Assembly (NCBI GenBank): GCA_025201805.1
Contig: MU619239.1
Location: 304,978-368,977 of the forward strand
DNA length: 64,000 nucleotides
Reading direction: 5' to 3'
Source: Parasitella parasitica
Taxonomy: Eukaryota > Mucoromycota > Mucoromycetes > Mucorales > Mucoraceae
The notes below the pieces were generated by a model. It was not told where the DNA came from, did no database searches, and saw only the letters and a list, made by a program, of their open reading frames with translations. Positions 48,303 through 59,178 of this stretch are shown here, one piece after another. The translations under genes and the position numbers were made by a program. How positions within the stretch are numbered: the stretch's first letter is position 1; the number at the start of each line of letters is the position of its first letter.

Positions 48303-49066
48303 ATGAGCAACCCAGATACAAACAATCCTAAAGTCGGTCGTCATAGGGTTTTTTCGAATGAGCAGCGTAAAGTACGCAATAGGCAGGCTCAAGCAGCATT
48401 CAGAGATCGACGCAGTAAATATACAAATTCTCTAGAAACTGCTATTCTTAATTTTGAAGAGACAATAAAAAATTTGAAGGAAACGAACAACCAGTCGATG
48501 AAGCGGGCCCAGTTAGCGGAAGATCGTTCGCATCATCTTGCGTCCGAAGTAGTTTCATTGCAAAAGTTACTGGAGATGGCGCTTGCTGACAATCAAAGAC
48601 TTGAAGCGCAAATCGCTACAGTTATTTCCAGTGAGTATATATCACAGGAAGTACGCTGTCTCCTTTGCTAATTACCCCAATCTGCAGACAACAATGTAGT
48701 GCTTCCTCTTTCACCAAATGATAGTAGCAGCTTAACTTTTGATAAAATGTCTCCATCAATTTCTATTAATAACCTGCTTGATGGGCTTAATGATACTACA
48801 ACTTGCAGCCCAATGTCTTCGACAGCATCGGGCGATCAATTGGACTTGTTCACTTCTTTAAACAACACCATATTTACAGGCGAGTCCCCTAGATTTTGAT
48901 AGGCTGTTTTGTAAAGAACGTTGATCCTAGAGTTTTCTTTTAAATAGAACCCACATCGTACAACTTTACCAACAATAGTGCAGAATTTAGTCTTGGCAAG
49001 TATACTAATTTAATGCATGTGAGCTCTCTGATCCTAGTTGCTTTCTTTCATGTAGATTTCCTATAG
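48303..49066 (+). CDS. bZIP transcription factor (AP-1/Pap1-like basic region)
   Basis: The first exon is 48303-48630 and the second starts at 48688. The basic region RKVRNRQAQAAFRDRRSKY (residues about 21-40) has the N-x2-A-A/Q-x2-F-R form of fungal AP-1-like factors, followed by a leucine-zipper-like helix to about residue 105. Exon 2 is Ser/Thr/Asn-rich. The 3' end is uncertain. Read straight on, it stops at 48899 after GESPRF. With two GC-AG introns (48880-48947, 48996-49055) it closes in phase at 49066 with a FSLDFL end, 192 residues. A GT donor at 49000 is a third option. Pap1/Yap1-type factors respond to oxidative or drug stress. A role in driving the adjacent drug-pump-type gene would be speculation. 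Confidence 0.8.
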
Positions 49067-49371
49067 CAAAAGATCAAGATACCCTTTTTCTTACAAACTC
49101 TCGCTGTATGCACAGAAGATGTTCCTATATAAGCAATAATTTGAGAGAGTATGCTAGTCTTTTATGGTAATAAACACCTTTATAACGAGTGTTGATCGGT
49201 GGTAGTAAAGATCAATTAGATTTCAATTATAACGTTGAATAATAAGTGGTAGATAATAGATGTATTACGATAGATTGATAGATATCTTATTTTGAAGGCG
49301 CATTTTGATCAAATTGGAAAATGCGTCATTATACATGAAACATCATGTAATGAGATTATGTGAATCACTAC

Positions 49372-49540
49372 ATTGGACACTAAATCAAGATCAGACATGG
49401 ATTTAATAGCCTTGACTTCCCACTAACTAGCGCACACTTGATTTGGACTGGATGGCCTAGACGCTAGACATAAAAAGTTATTTGTAGAAATCAGTGGTTT
49501 TCATGAGAAGAATTCAAATATAATGTAGTAGTGTATGAAT
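49372..49540 (+). repeat. Degenerate repeat-family unit
   Basis: It aligns with 50810-50990. Shared blocks are ATCAAGATCAG-CATGGAT, a central CTAG...GC region, GTAGAAATC-GTGG / GCAGAAATC-GTGG and ATGAGAA/CATAAAAA. Confidence 0.55.
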
Positions 49541-49749
49541 GGTTATAACAGAACACAACCAGTGCTATCAGATGGTGAGTAGTTGATCGCGATCTGATCT
49601 AGATGTATTCTTTGAATAAGCCTGGAACCTTGCAAGAGGTCCAAACTTGTAGCTTCTTCCTTATTTGTAAAAGAATTACCAACAATAAATATCATGATCC
49701 GTGCATTATGATCAAGTTGGATATGACATATATGTAGCCTTTATATGGA

Positions 49750-50060
49750 TACAACAATTTGCTCATAACTTGGGCTAAAATGACCGTAGTACCGAGATCT
49801 AACTTGGAAAACTTGGCTTGGCGCTATCTGGCAACAACATTGGCTTCCATGTTTTCATTGATATCTACGAAATTATCAGATGATATCACAAATTCACATA
49901 TCAGAATTGCATATAATCAATGATAGGCTTTGATAAAGAGCAAAATAAACATTGACTTGTGCGCCATATGAACAGACATGATCATCGCTATTTGAGCATA
50001 ACTTGAATTCCACTGGGTACTGTGTGTATCTAAGGTTATCTACAAAAATAGGTTTGTTTT
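49750..50060 (+). repeat. Degenerate repeat-family unit; its inverse is at 28757-29110
   Basis: This is the closest relative of the inverted copy at 28.8-29.1 kb. It is followed directly by a more diverged unit in the same orientation, roughly 340 nt apart. Confidence 0.7.
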
Positions 50061-50084
50061 TCATAATTAATTATAAATATCAAA

Positions 50085-50370
50085 CATCTGTTCATAATGA
50101 CTTCTGCTACTACACGAACCGTAGAACAGCGATCTTGGGAAACTTGGCGTAGACTCACAGCAGCTATTATTTGTTAACAACATTCGCATCTATTTTTAAT
50201 TGATGTCTATGAAATTATCTCCATAAAACATAAATTTTCATTTAAAAAATGCAAATGAACACATGTAGTAGGTTTTGATAGAAAGCAAAGTGTGGATTGA
50301 TTTTATACAGGCAAGATCAGGGCCATCTGATAAGCACTTGGATTTCCACTGGGGGACGCATCTAGCAAAA
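50085..50370 (+). repeat. Degenerate repeat-family unit, tandem to the previous one
   Basis: Shared anchors with 49750-50060 include GATCT/GATC-TTGG-AA-CTTGGCG, AACAT..GC.TC.AT.TT, ATTGATGTCTA-GAAATTATC, GTTTTGATA-A-AGCAAA and TTCCACTGGG. Confidence 0.6.
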
Positions 50371-50407
50371 GTCGTATAATTATTGGAAACAAAAAAAGAT
50401 GAAAACA

Positions 50408-50785
50408 AGAGGCTAACGAGATACGAAAACTTTATAATACTTTAAGATGGAAATTGAATCTGCTCTTAATACCTTTCACAACTACATAAATGTATAGTGA
50501 CCCATTTAGATTGCTAATTGGCAAGACTAATTCCCAATAAAAATCTACTTAACAGGGTACGATGTAAGGCTATATAATAAGGGCTACACTCTTTGATCTG
50601 ACAGAGCCTTAACCTTTATCCTGGTGCTCAGATCTGTGTTACTTACAGGAACAACCTTCTTGATTTGAAACAAAACAGAGATTTGATTCAAGAGTATCAC
50701 ATCACATTATTGGGCAATCTCCAATCTTTAAATTGAAGTACATCATTGCCATGATCTCCTTTCTATAATTATGGCAGATCAGTAA
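50408..50785 (+). repeat. Dispersed repeat, copy B
   Basis: This is the partner of the repeat inserted in the kinase pseudogene at 5286-5648, in the same orientation. It is about as decayed as copy A and has extra bases near 50450-50500. Confidence 0.8.
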
Positions 50786-50809
50786 TTATGCGCAAAGTGA
50801 TTTTTTTTT

Positions 50810-51000
50810 ATTTGCAGTATTAAATGGACACCTCAATCAAGATCAGTCATGGATCCAAGAACCTAGAGTTTGCGCTATCTGACACATGCTAGCAGGTTGT
50901 ACTGAATGGTGTGTACTATATAAAAAATTATCTCGCAGAAATCTGTGGGTTTGATACAAAAATCTCATAAAAACAACTAATTATGAATAACAAAGCATGG
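50810..51000 (+). repeat. Degenerate repeat-family unit
   Basis: It pairs with 49372-49540 and shares the GCGCTATCTG core with 49750-50060. Confidence 0.5.
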
Positions 51001-51176
51001 CATGAATTTCACTTATCTAATCATTTAACAATTCAGCAGGCGTTTGTATGACTACCACCAGAAGATGGTTCCATTACGAAATGCATTGCAGACTGAAAAA
51101 TACTTTCATCACCTGTATGAGTTGAAAAACAAAAAAAAATTGGTTGATAATTTTTCTTTTTCTTTTTATTTATATT

Positions 51177-54100
51177 TTACAAATTGTTGCTGCTAAATAA
51201 AGATGTCGCATTATTCATATGTTGATGGTGTTGTAGAGGATGGGTAGGATTGCTGTGGCTAAAAGGCGAAATGTCAATTGCAGCAGGCGGAGAATTATTC
51301 AAAGGAAGAGGAGGTGGATGTTGCGGTTGTTGTTGAACTGCAGTATTCCTCAACATCATTGGATCATACAAAACGACCATGCCATGTTGAGCATGGTTTA
51401 AGCATTGGAAACCACTGAGAGGCGATCCTAGTAAGACCTCGTATAATTCACGAATATCCACTAGAAAATCGCCATATAAATCATTCATCATACAATGCAA
51501 CTGTACCAATGTATGATATTGCTGACTACCTCTAAATATATTAGTTTGTGTGATTTCGTTCAACTTTTGATAGGCCACTTTAGCTCTTTCTAATGTCACT
51601 GATGGACAATCAGGCTGTATTCGCGTTTGGAATTAATTATATGTCCACAAATCAGGCAAGCTTACTTACCGGTGCATCACCAAATAATTTTCCATGGGCG
51701 TTGTCAGAAAGAACAGAAGTTGGAGTCCAACCATTCGTCCAATTTGGTTGTATTGGCTGTGAGATGGGTTCACTTGAGAAACGTCGATCAAATGTAGGCT
51801 GTTGCGCAAATCTAGTGTCGTAATCGTTCACGGGCGTCATGTTATTTCGAGGTTCACCAAATAAAAAGCTACTAAAGAATGACTTGGGTTCTGTAGAGTC
51901 AAACGGCGAGGCAACAGAGGGACGTTTGACAGCATTAGATGCTGTAATTATAGGATCAGATGGTGCATCATGCAATGGACTGCTTCCAATAGGAATAGAT
52001 GAAACCCGGCGACCATTGGTGGGCTGTCCAATAGGTGCAATCGGTGTAATAGATCGTCGAGAGGATGAACTTGGTTCCAACGGAGAGGTGATGCGATTAT
52101 TAAACATCCCCATTATTGATGGAGAATTATCGGATAAAGTGGAAGGAGCTGGGTGGTCTATGGGCGAAGCGTTTAATAAAGAGGATGATAAAGACGTGCC
52201 TTGGAGGATATCGAGATGAGAAGGCAAGAACGAAGGATGCTGTAAATGTGGAGGCGGTCGAATGGGTGTTGTGTTGATAGAAGCAGCATTTGGTTCAACG
52301 AAACTAGGTCTACCTGAGCCCACTAAAACATCAATTAACACTTGTTGTCTATCAGCGGAATCGTCTATAGATGTTGCTGTAGGTGCAATGATTCCTGGAG
52401 GCGGAGACGGCGTTTTGTTTGTTTTTGAGGCCACTGTGTCTGTCAGTTTGACAATCCTGGCAGGTGAAGGAGCAACGTGTAATTCTGGCTCTGCAACATT
52501 TGCTTGTGCCTTCAATTTGACAGTTGCTTCTTGTTTCAAACATTCTTTTTCTTCTTTTTTCGCCTTTATTTTGTGTGCTTTTTCTCTTTCCAAACGATCA
52601 TTTTCTTCTTTTTCTGCTTTCATCTTTTGTGCCTTTTCCTCTTCCAGACGCTCCTTTTGCTCCTTTTCTTCCTTGGCCTTTTGAATATTTTCTTTTGCAA
52701 TGCGTTCCGTCTCTTCCTTTTCTTTACGCTTTCTTTCCCTTTCAGCAGCCCGATCTTTTTCTTCTTTAATTCTTCGTTTCTTTTCTTCTTCTTTTCGAAG
52801 ACGCTCCTCTTCTCTTTGTCGCTTTTCTGCTTCCTTTTTTAATCGTTCTTGTTCACGTTTTTGTCTAACAATCTCATTCTTCTTTTGCTTTTCCCGTTTT
52901 GCGGCTTCTTCCTCGGCCTTCTTCTTGGCTTCACGAGCAAGGCGCTCGGTTTCTTGCTGTTGCTTCAATTGCCTGGTCAAAATGCATCTCAGTAAACACA
53001 AGGCTTAACACTGGTGTATTTTATGTCAAGAAAAATACCTCTTTTTATCCTTCTTTTTCTCTCGTTCTATTTGCTTTTTGGCTTCCCGTTCTTCGCGAAG
53101 ACGGTCCTCTTCTTCAAGTTCTTCCAATAAACGCTGCTGACGCTCCTGAGCTACTTTCTCTCTATAAGCTGCAAGTACACGTTGCTCAAACATACGGGCA
53201 GCAAATATTTGAAACATACGACGACCTTCTTCCATTCGTTGTTCTTCGGTACGCGGATCCTGTTTAAAAAGAAAGCTATTTTAATATTGTGAAAGGGTAA
53301 GTTTTTTTTTAGAAAACCATATACCTCGTCATCATCATCGTCAAATGCATCTTCATCTCCTTCTTCTTCTTGGAGATAGTTGTTGGCAAGGTAGGTTATG
53401 TTATCCTCTTTTTGCATTCGTCGTGCAGCAAGGCGTTCCATCATATCAAGAAATTTTCTTCCGTCATTTTTTAATAAATCGTCAGCCACGGTCAAAATTC
53501 CACCTAGAAAATGAGCAAATCAGTACGCAATTTGGACAACGAGCTAGACATTTCACATACCTTTGACAGTTAAACTGTTCCCAAAACTAAAGTGGTCTCC
53601 ATTGGCAGAGGCCCTCGAAAGAGCAGTATGACGGATATGTGCCATTTCTTCAAAGCGACTTCTTTCAGCATATGTAGCAATAGGAGGACGAGTGATGATT
53701 TCGTCGTCATCATCTGCATCCTCAAAGTCTTCATCCTCTTCATCCTCTTCGTCATCGTCCTCATCATCGTCGTCATCGTCGTCATCATCGTCATTGTCGT
53801 CCTCATCGTCGTCCTCATCATCAAGATCTTCATCGTCGAGGTCTTCATCATCTTCGTCCTCTTCGTCGTCGTCCTCTTCGTCCAAGGGGTCTGTATCATC
53901 GTAGCCATGGTCATACATTGGATCAGTAGAAAGATAACCAGCGTGCAAAAGATTTGCTGTACCTCGAGTCTGGCGCTGATGATTGGCATATTGCTCCAAT
54001 TCTTCGTAATAGGCGTCATACAAAACCTCCAATTCATCCTCAATGGCAGCTCTACTTAATTTGAAATTGGTTACAAGGATTTAAAATGAGAGAAATGCTG

Positions 54101-54599
54101 CAGCAGGCAGCTAAAAAAATTACCTCCTTTTCCCACAAACGGAGCAATTGCAGTTGTGTTTCTGCTGTTCTTTCATTTTACGCAACACGGCGTCTTTTTC
54201 GACTTTCACTAATGAACGTCTTTCATCTTCGCCTAATTGCAGCCAAAATTCTCGAATTTTCTGTCGTTCTTCAGTATTATTCGTGATTGACCAAAAATTG
54301 TCTTCATCTGACTTGGTATTGTTGTTAGAGGAAGAGGAAGATGCCGGTTGAGTGTTCAGATGGTCACCGTGTCTGATTACGTGGTGGTTCATCATGGCAT
54401 CGACCATGTCGGCTTGCGTTTTCGCAGCGAAATCAGCAACTTTTTGCTTTGACTTTTTCTTGTACTTTTTCTTCTTTTTAGAGGCACTGGAGGCTGTACA
54501 ATTTGAGCTCATATCGTTGCTGGGTATGCTTGATGGAGTAGTAGCACTGGTGTTGGGGGATTGAGTGGGCTTTGAGAGTAACTGCATAGACTTTGTCAT
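51177..54599 (-). CDS. Nst1-like stress-response protein
   Basis: Six exons (54599-54124, 54051-53561, 53503-53325, 53259-53039, 52972-51670, 51614-51177) give about 1,035 residues. The order is diagnostic. A Lys-rich N-terminus ([11 protein letters not shown]) is followed by [19 protein letters not shown] with [14 protein letters not shown], then a CNCSVCGKR zinc-knuckle-like motif. A very long Asp/Glu tract (about 53700-53890), an [20 protein letters not shown] helix and a 200-residue Lys/Glu/Arg coiled region come next, with a Pro/Ser-rich C-terminus last. Yeast Nst1 affects salt tolerance, and Nst1-type proteins associate with P-body/mRNA-decay factors. Exon 2 has tandem acceptors 3 nt apart (54055/54052), which would add or remove one Ser. 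The ATG at 54599 is the first in frame. Confidence 0.88.
53692..53904 (-). repeat. Trinucleotide repeat tract coding for Asp/Glu
   Basis: Imperfect GAT/GAC/GAA/GAG codons over about 200 nt sit within Nst1 exon 2. All other frames of this tract are also open but low-complexity, including a poly-Ser frame on the opposite strand. Confidence 0.85.
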
Positions 54600-56144
54600 A
54601 AGCCTGAATAGCCAAATGAAACAAAGGTCAATAAATAATTTTAAATCAAAAGACAAGGCCCTTTTTTTTTGCAATTATAAAAAAGAATATAGTGGAAATT
54701 ACAAATACAAGCGACTTTTCTTTGTCTTTGTAACTGGTCTCTTTGAAGTCGTAGTGGATGAGATAAGAAAGAAAGAAAGTGAAATGCGTAGAAAGTTGAC
54801 AATTACCCTTTTTTTTCCAAGCCTTTTTAAAAATATACGAAAGAAAGAAGAGGAAAGAAGAAAAAAGATTGTTTCCTGACCACAACCTCATCAGAAGAAG
54901 CCTACAGGCAAATTAAAAACTCCTCCATATTCCATGAGAACCTTTTAAGCCAATGGATGGGAATCTTGTGACGCTGCTAGCTGGTTGATGATCATTGAAT
55001 AACCAAAGACATGCGCAAATCCAGGGCATTGAATTGAGCAGCATAGCTCTTTCGATTATAAATTTCAACATCAAGAGGTATGCAATGCGGCTACTTCCAT
55101 TCCAAATCTGATTGCCCACTGCTGCAAACAGATGTAGTCTTCTTACACTTGTAGGAGTGTTTGTGAATGCCGGGAAACATAACATTTATGAAAGTGAAAT
55201 CTTACTGTTCGATGTGCAAGGCAGATATATTCGAAGTTGTACTGCTTTCATACTTGCTATAGATATGTATGCGGTTAGAAACTAACCTCACATCAAGGGT
55301 AACTATTGAATTTGTCAATGAGACACAACTTGGTCCATCTAACACACATTCTATCTAGTATAACAGGAATTTGTTGTTTTGTAAAGGACATCCAACCTTT
55401 CTGGATGAATTCCAAGTAGCAAGAAGATTCGACAAAACCAAGTCTCTTTTATTTAGAATTACTATACCTGATAATATATCCACTTGCAAATGCATATTTG
55501 TAACACTGACAGGCTGTAATTGTCATCTGAGGGGGTCATTTTTTTCCAGTGACACGCACACAACAGAGAAGTGCAGTTTCTTACAAGTAACATTCATAAG
55601 CTCATTACGTTTGCCGAATGTCTGAATAGTTTTGCGTACGAGAATATGCGTTTGTTATGACTAAAACGCAGCACACATTTTCGTTACGACATTACTAGCC
55701 AAACCATTGGTAAGAAAGTCGATCTTGCTGATTTCCCTAACAACGAAAACCTTAACTTTATTGCAGTATATGATCCGATGCAGAAGAATTCTTTGCACGA
55801 TCGAGCAAAAACCATGTCAAAAGGAAACAAACTGATAAAGTATAACATAATACGTTAAATTATTTTTAGCGCTATTGAGAGTATATTGATTATACTTGTT
55901 TTGAAAGGAGTTGATAGAAAAGTCTCCTATCATTGTATAAATTCGTTCTGTGGCGTAATTTTTGTGAAAAAACAAAGAAGAGTAATGCCATTCTCGAATA
56001 GCAAAAAAAAACGTTAGGTGTGGATCCGAGTAAAGATAATTTTCTTTTTATAGTTTTTAGTTAAATAAATACTGTCATGGAAAATCAGAATATATAGAGT
56101 AGATATTGCATGTAGATATATATATATATATTTGTATATATCAT
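54600..56144. other. Intergenic region, about 1.5 kb, with possible decayed coding fragments
   Basis: 54600-54900 is the 5' flank of the Nst1 gene and is A/T-rich. From about 55150 there are protein-like fragments, listed as a possible pseudogene. The rest to 56144 is AT-rich with a (TA)n run at 56116-56130. Confidence 0.5.
55140..55860 (+). pseudogene. Possible decayed protein-coding gene, family unknown
   Basis: Three coherent-looking fragments occur in order on the plus strand in different frames. They are near 55150-55290 (SEILLFDVQGRYIRSC), 55371-55625 (FCKGHPTFLDEFQVARRFDK, RITIPDNIS) and 55675-55860 (FRYDITSQTIGKKVDLADF, NLNFIAVYDPMQKNSLHD). Stops and frame changes separate them and no splice pattern rescues them clearly. 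I do not recognise the family. It could be chance in open AT-rich DNA. Confidence 0.35.
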
Positions 56145-57408
56145 TTATCTAGTATGAGGAACGGATGGAGCCTCATTAGGAACATGTCTTGACACCTTTC
56201 TGCTGAGATCATAATCGTTTTCGTCTGGTACATTGCGTCCATTGCTTGTTGTTGAAGTCGAAGCAGGAATCATTGGTTCTTGCGGCTGTGCATAATAGAC
56301 ATCATGTGAATATGCAGTAGTGTTGTTATTGTTGTTGTTGTTGTCGTAAGTACTATTGTAGGGCTGATTGTACACATTGCCATAATACGAATCTTGAGGT
56401 GGCGAATGTGCTCCATCGTACCCAGCGTACTGCGGTTCATCAAACGCTGGGTTGTAGGCCTGGACAAATGGTCTGGGCTTAATAACCTGCGAAGACGGTG
56501 TGCTCATGGATAATGGCCTGCTGCCTGGTACACTATTGTTGTCCGAGATCACAGTTGGTGTTCCATATGTACTGTAGTCGTTTCCAAAAGGATGTGGGCC
56601 CATTTCAACTCCTCCGCTCGTGTCTCCAGCTGCTGATCCATATGATGTATCTTTGTTTTTGTTGCGACGACGTCTTGTTAGTATAATGACGATAAAACCT
56701 AAAAATAAAGCGTTTATCAGTATATATGTCAAGTATGTAATAGATGAAACATTCAGTTTTACCTATCAGAACAATGGCAGATACACCGCCAACAACACCG
56801 CCTGCAATAGCGCCAACATTACTTGGTCCACCATCCTCTCCTGTTGGTAGACCAGGTATGGCTGTAGCGACATGAGTTATATAGCTACTGTAAGAAGTCG
56901 ATGTGTAAGTACGAACAACCGTGCCTGAGGTTGTTACAGTGACAACAGGGACGGGTGAAGATGTAATAATTTCTTTTGTTGTAGTTATAACAGGCGGCGT
57001 AGTGGATTTAATGGGCGGCGCGCTGGTTGGAGTGGAGATCGGGGGGGTTGTGGTGTTTCCTGGAGGAGTTGTAGTATCTACAGGACGAGTAGAGGATGAT
57101 GAGGTTGTGCTTTCTATATGTGAGGAGCTTATGGTATCGCTCGTCCTACCGTTCGATGTGGTACTGGTAACAGGAGGATCCGTAGTAATGGGATTAGACG
57201 TTGTAGATGTAACAGGTTCCTACAAGACACAAATATGTCAGTACTTTATCCAATGCCTATTTTATCTTGTATATATTATTATTACCGCTGTGGTTGAAGT
57301 TATAGAAACGACGTCTGTAGTAGAAGAGGGAGGTACTTGGCTTGTGCTAGGATTTGCATCCGGTGTAGATTCGGGTCTCCCAACAGTGACGGATACGCTA
57401 TAGTCCAT
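56145..57408 (-). CDS. Single-pass membrane protein with Ser/Thr-rich ectodomain (Wsc/Mid2-like layout)
   Basis: Three exons (57408-57286, 57219-56763, 56698-56145) give 377 residues. About 165 residues of Ser/Thr/Pro-rich sequence (STTPPVITTTKE, SSHIESTTSSSSTR) suit heavy O-mannosylation. One strong transmembrane helix follows (VGAIAGGVVGGVSAIVLIG then FIVIIL), stopped by RRRRNKNK. The cytosolic tail is Asn/Tyr/Pro-rich with a poly-Asn run. Wall-stress sensors and similar mucin-like proteins share this plan, but no cysteine-rich WSC domain is present. The N-terminus MDYSVSVTVGRPES has no clear signal peptide, so either the helix is a signal anchor or an upstream exon is missing. Function is inferred from layout only. 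Confidence 0.75.
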
Positions 57409-57718
57409 GATTTGATGTAATGTGAAATAAAGATAAAAGAGAAAGAATAACGACAGATGGGTACGAAAAAAGGGCTTTTTATTGCAAGATCAGCATTGAT
57501 TTCATCGGGCTGACTCTTTTAAATGTAACGCCTTTTCCTGATCACTCGCTGTGTAACACAAATACATTTCAAAGAGCCTTCTTTGTTTATGAGACACGAA
57601 GAACGAGTCAGTAAAAACTGATCCCTTAAAATGAAAATTCCAATGCGAAGACTCCTTTCGCAAGAAATATACATATATATATATATAGTGAACAGGCTTT
57701 TTTGCCCTCCTGAATTCT
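57409..57718. other. Short intergenic region
   Basis: This 310-nt stretch includes a (TA)n run near 57671-57686. It holds the 5' flank of the membrane-protein gene and the 3' flank of the Tan1 gene. I saw nothing else. Confidence 0.5.
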
Positions 57719-58916
57719 CTATTTTATTTCAACATCTTGAATTTCATCCACCTTGACATTGGTAGTCTCCATCTCGGCCTTTTTAGTATCCGTGGACCCA
57801 CCGCTCTGTTTGTTTGATCCAAGAATGCTTTCTACGTTATATTTTTTCAATTCGTTAAAATCATCTACGACTGATAACATGCACACGGTCTGCAAAGTAC
57901 AGCTATTCATTATTACTTGCTCTAATCTCCGTCGCATATTGACATTACCTGACAGACTTCAGCAATGATAGTTAAATCGGGATCCTGTAAATCAACATTA
58001 TGTCCAGGCCCAACAGTAGCAGCTAAAGCGTTGATAATACTCATGCGATCAATTTTTGTGCAATTACGCACTCTACATACAACAGCAAACTAACATAAAA
58101 GATGAATAATTTGCTCAAGTTGAATGGTAATCGGCATACTTTTCTAGGAATCAAATTTCCCTCGCTGTCTTTTTGACAAAAATGAGGTTCGAATAATGCC
58201 TTGGCAGCGACTTCAATGTCTCCAATATGAGCATTACAGGTTTTCTCAACTGGGAGGAATCTAGAAATGTATCTAGTCATGAATTTTGGAGTTTCTTTCA
58301 GCTCTGTCAGCATGCGATGAACCAGTTTAGACGGATTTACTGGAGGATTGATTCTAATAAAAGCAACTAGACAAGTTGCAGTAAGTAAGCCGTTGCTAAG
58401 CAACTATTATCGTGAGCAAGGTTTACCACAATCAGTTGCTGTTGTAATGTTGCTATATCGCTTTTTGGCTGCAGGTTTTTTCAATGAAGCAACTTCTTTA
58501 GCAATTGAAGCTTCCAGGTCAAGCTCCTCATCATCAGAGCCGTCTGATGAGTCACTTGTTTCCTGGGGATATAACTCATCACCATACTATCAATTCTTGA
58601 TCCGTTAAAAAAGCCCTAAACACTCGAAAGCTCTTACAAAAATACATGACTTACTCTAGCTAAAACGTCTAAGGCTTCTTTTACTGCACGGTTTTCTTTA
58701 CCGCGAGAGCACATTATAAGCACACCTGCCATACCAGGAGTTACATTGAACTTATTGTAGTGGCTTTTTGTGGATTTTTCCTATGTTTAGATTCTAAATA
58801 CACAACATCTGAAAGAAAGAAACCCTCCCCCACCTTAGATCACAAACCTTCATACAATGATAAACCTTTTGCTTCTTCTTCTTGTTTCCTCCGTTACTAC
58901 TTGCTCGTTTAGACAT
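57719..58916 (-). CDS. Tan1/THUMPD1-like tRNA acetylation adaptor
   Basis: Six exons (58916-58848, 58780-58655, 58586-58427, 58366-58140, 58089-57949, 57889-57719) give 297 residues. The start MSKRASSNGGNKKKKQKVYH is basic. TPGMAGVLIMCSRGKENRAVKEALDVL is the Tan1 N-terminal signature. An acidic linker follows, then the THUMP domain (KFMTRYISRFLPVEKTCNAHIGDIEVAAKALFEPHF, then FAVVCRVRNCTKIDR, DLTIIAEVCQTVCMLSVVDDF). With the Kre33/NAT10 acetyltransferase, Tan1 directs N4-acetylation of C12 in tRNA-Ser and tRNA-Leu. It acts in the nucleus and nucleolus. Length matches the yeast protein (about 289). Confidence 0.93.
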
Positions 58917-59178
58917 TATCGTATAGTGTCAAGAGACCTTTGACAATACGACAGAAAGAAAAAAAATTAGATCTCTAGACAATCAATCAGAAAGGTCACA
59001 GGTACAGACTGCTCTTTATGTAAATAATACTCGCATATTTTTAATGAGTTTCAGTACTTGCTTAGGTTCATAGCTACCAAGCCATATAAAGATATAAATA
59101 TTTTTTAGTGGCGAAGGCTATTGCCATGTTTTTATGGTAGTTTATAGGTATCGCTTACATTTCTCAAGTAGCATTCTA

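Larger units (their letters stand above)
49067..51176. other. Repeat-rich intergenic region, about 2.1 kb
   Basis: No gene is seen. It contains at least four diverged units of one repeat family plus copy B of the other dispersed repeat, each listed separately. It looks like a graveyard of old insertions. Confidence 0.6.

Noticed and set aside
53692-53904. Plus-strand poly-Ser frame of 70 codons
   Set aside because: It is the antisense of the Asp/Glu repeat in Nst1; the repeat opens all frames.
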